In this document: positions 7,146-7,173 of the stretch, in pieces
How the letters are laid out: each line of letters opens with the position of its first letter
Numbering within the stretch: position 1 is the stretch's first letter
Origin: Pseudomonadota bacterium
GTDB taxonomy: Bacteria; Pseudomonadota; Alphaproteobacteria; Rhizobiales; Rhizobiaceae
Assembly (NCBI GenBank): GCA_023428515.1
Contig: JAEYXI010000051.1
Span: forward strand, 1 to 7,173
Direction of reading: 5' to 3'
DNA: 7,173 bases
Translations under genes and position numbers: made by a program
The notes under the pieces: model-generated
What the model was told of the DNA's origin: nothing
The model's input: only the letters and a program-made list of their open reading frames with translations
Databases searched by the model: none

Positions 7146-7171
7146 CAAAAAGACAAGTCGAAACAAAAGAC
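7146..7171. repeat. Short direct repeat upstream of fliF
   Basis: CAAAAAGAC (7146-7154) and CAAAAGAC (7164-7171) are separated by nine bases. Within the same stretch ACAA recurs at 7153 and 7163, exactly ten bases apart, about one helical turn. This is the sort of tandem arrangement bound by OmpR-type regulators. The assignment to any regulator is inference. Confidence 0.45.
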
Positions 7172-7173
7172 TA

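Larger units (their letters stand above)
6997..7173 (-). promoter_or_regulatory. Leader of the fliF operon with candidate promoter/operator
   Basis: No gene is visible in these 177 bases upstream of fliF. The distal part (about 7118-7173) is clearly more AT-rich than the coding DNA and carries a near-perfect direct repeat (7146-7171). On the minus strand TTGTTT or TTGTCT boxes could act as -35 elements with TATACG as -10, but the spacings are poor, so no exact promoter is claimed. Being ahead of a five-gene operon, this is the expected place for the promoter and for regulation by FtcR. Confidence 0.5.

Overview
The window is a compact, GC-rich flagellar locus from an alphaproteobacterium of the order Hyphomicrobiales (Rhizobiales). 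The best match by gene content and order is the Mesorhizobium/Phyllobacteriaceae and Brucella side of the order. This placement rests on MotC, a periplasmic stator partner known from rhizobia, on the 'MotD'-type FliK directly after it, and on an OmpR-like regulator that closely resembles Brucella FtcR and Sinorhizobium Rem. All six genes read leftward (minus strand). I see no mobile element, CRISPR array, RNA gene or sign of recent transfer.

Layout in the direction of transcription, right to left. At 6997-7173 lies an AT-richer leader that probably carries the promoter. Next are fliF (MS ring, 5356-6996, TTG start), a fliH-like export gene (4727-5359, GTG start), motB (3513-4730), motC (2236-3516) and fliK/motD (944-2239). 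These five genes form one tightly packed operon: every junction is a four-base start/stop overlap (GTGA once, ATGA three times). A 259-base non-coding gap (685-943) follows, holding an AT-rich patch and an inverted repeat. Last comes ftcR (16-684), apparently with its own promoter.

Together the genes supply the inner-membrane ring on which the motor and export gate are built (FliF), a candidate cytoplasmic handler of the export ATPase (FliH-like), the ion-conducting stator's peptidoglycan anchor (MotB) with its periplasmic partner (MotC), the hook-length ruler (FliK), and a transcriptional activator of flagellar genes (FtcR). The partners FliG, FliI, MotA and MotE are not in the window.

Start codons were re-examined. 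Ribosome binding sites and the overlap pattern favour non-ATG starts for fliF and fliH and an internal ATG for motB. The locus is largely conventional. The points most worth checking are the non-canonical receiver pocket of FtcR, the identity of the FliH-like protein, and repeat-containing candidate operators upstream of fliF and ftcR that share the core TCGC(C)AAAAAG.
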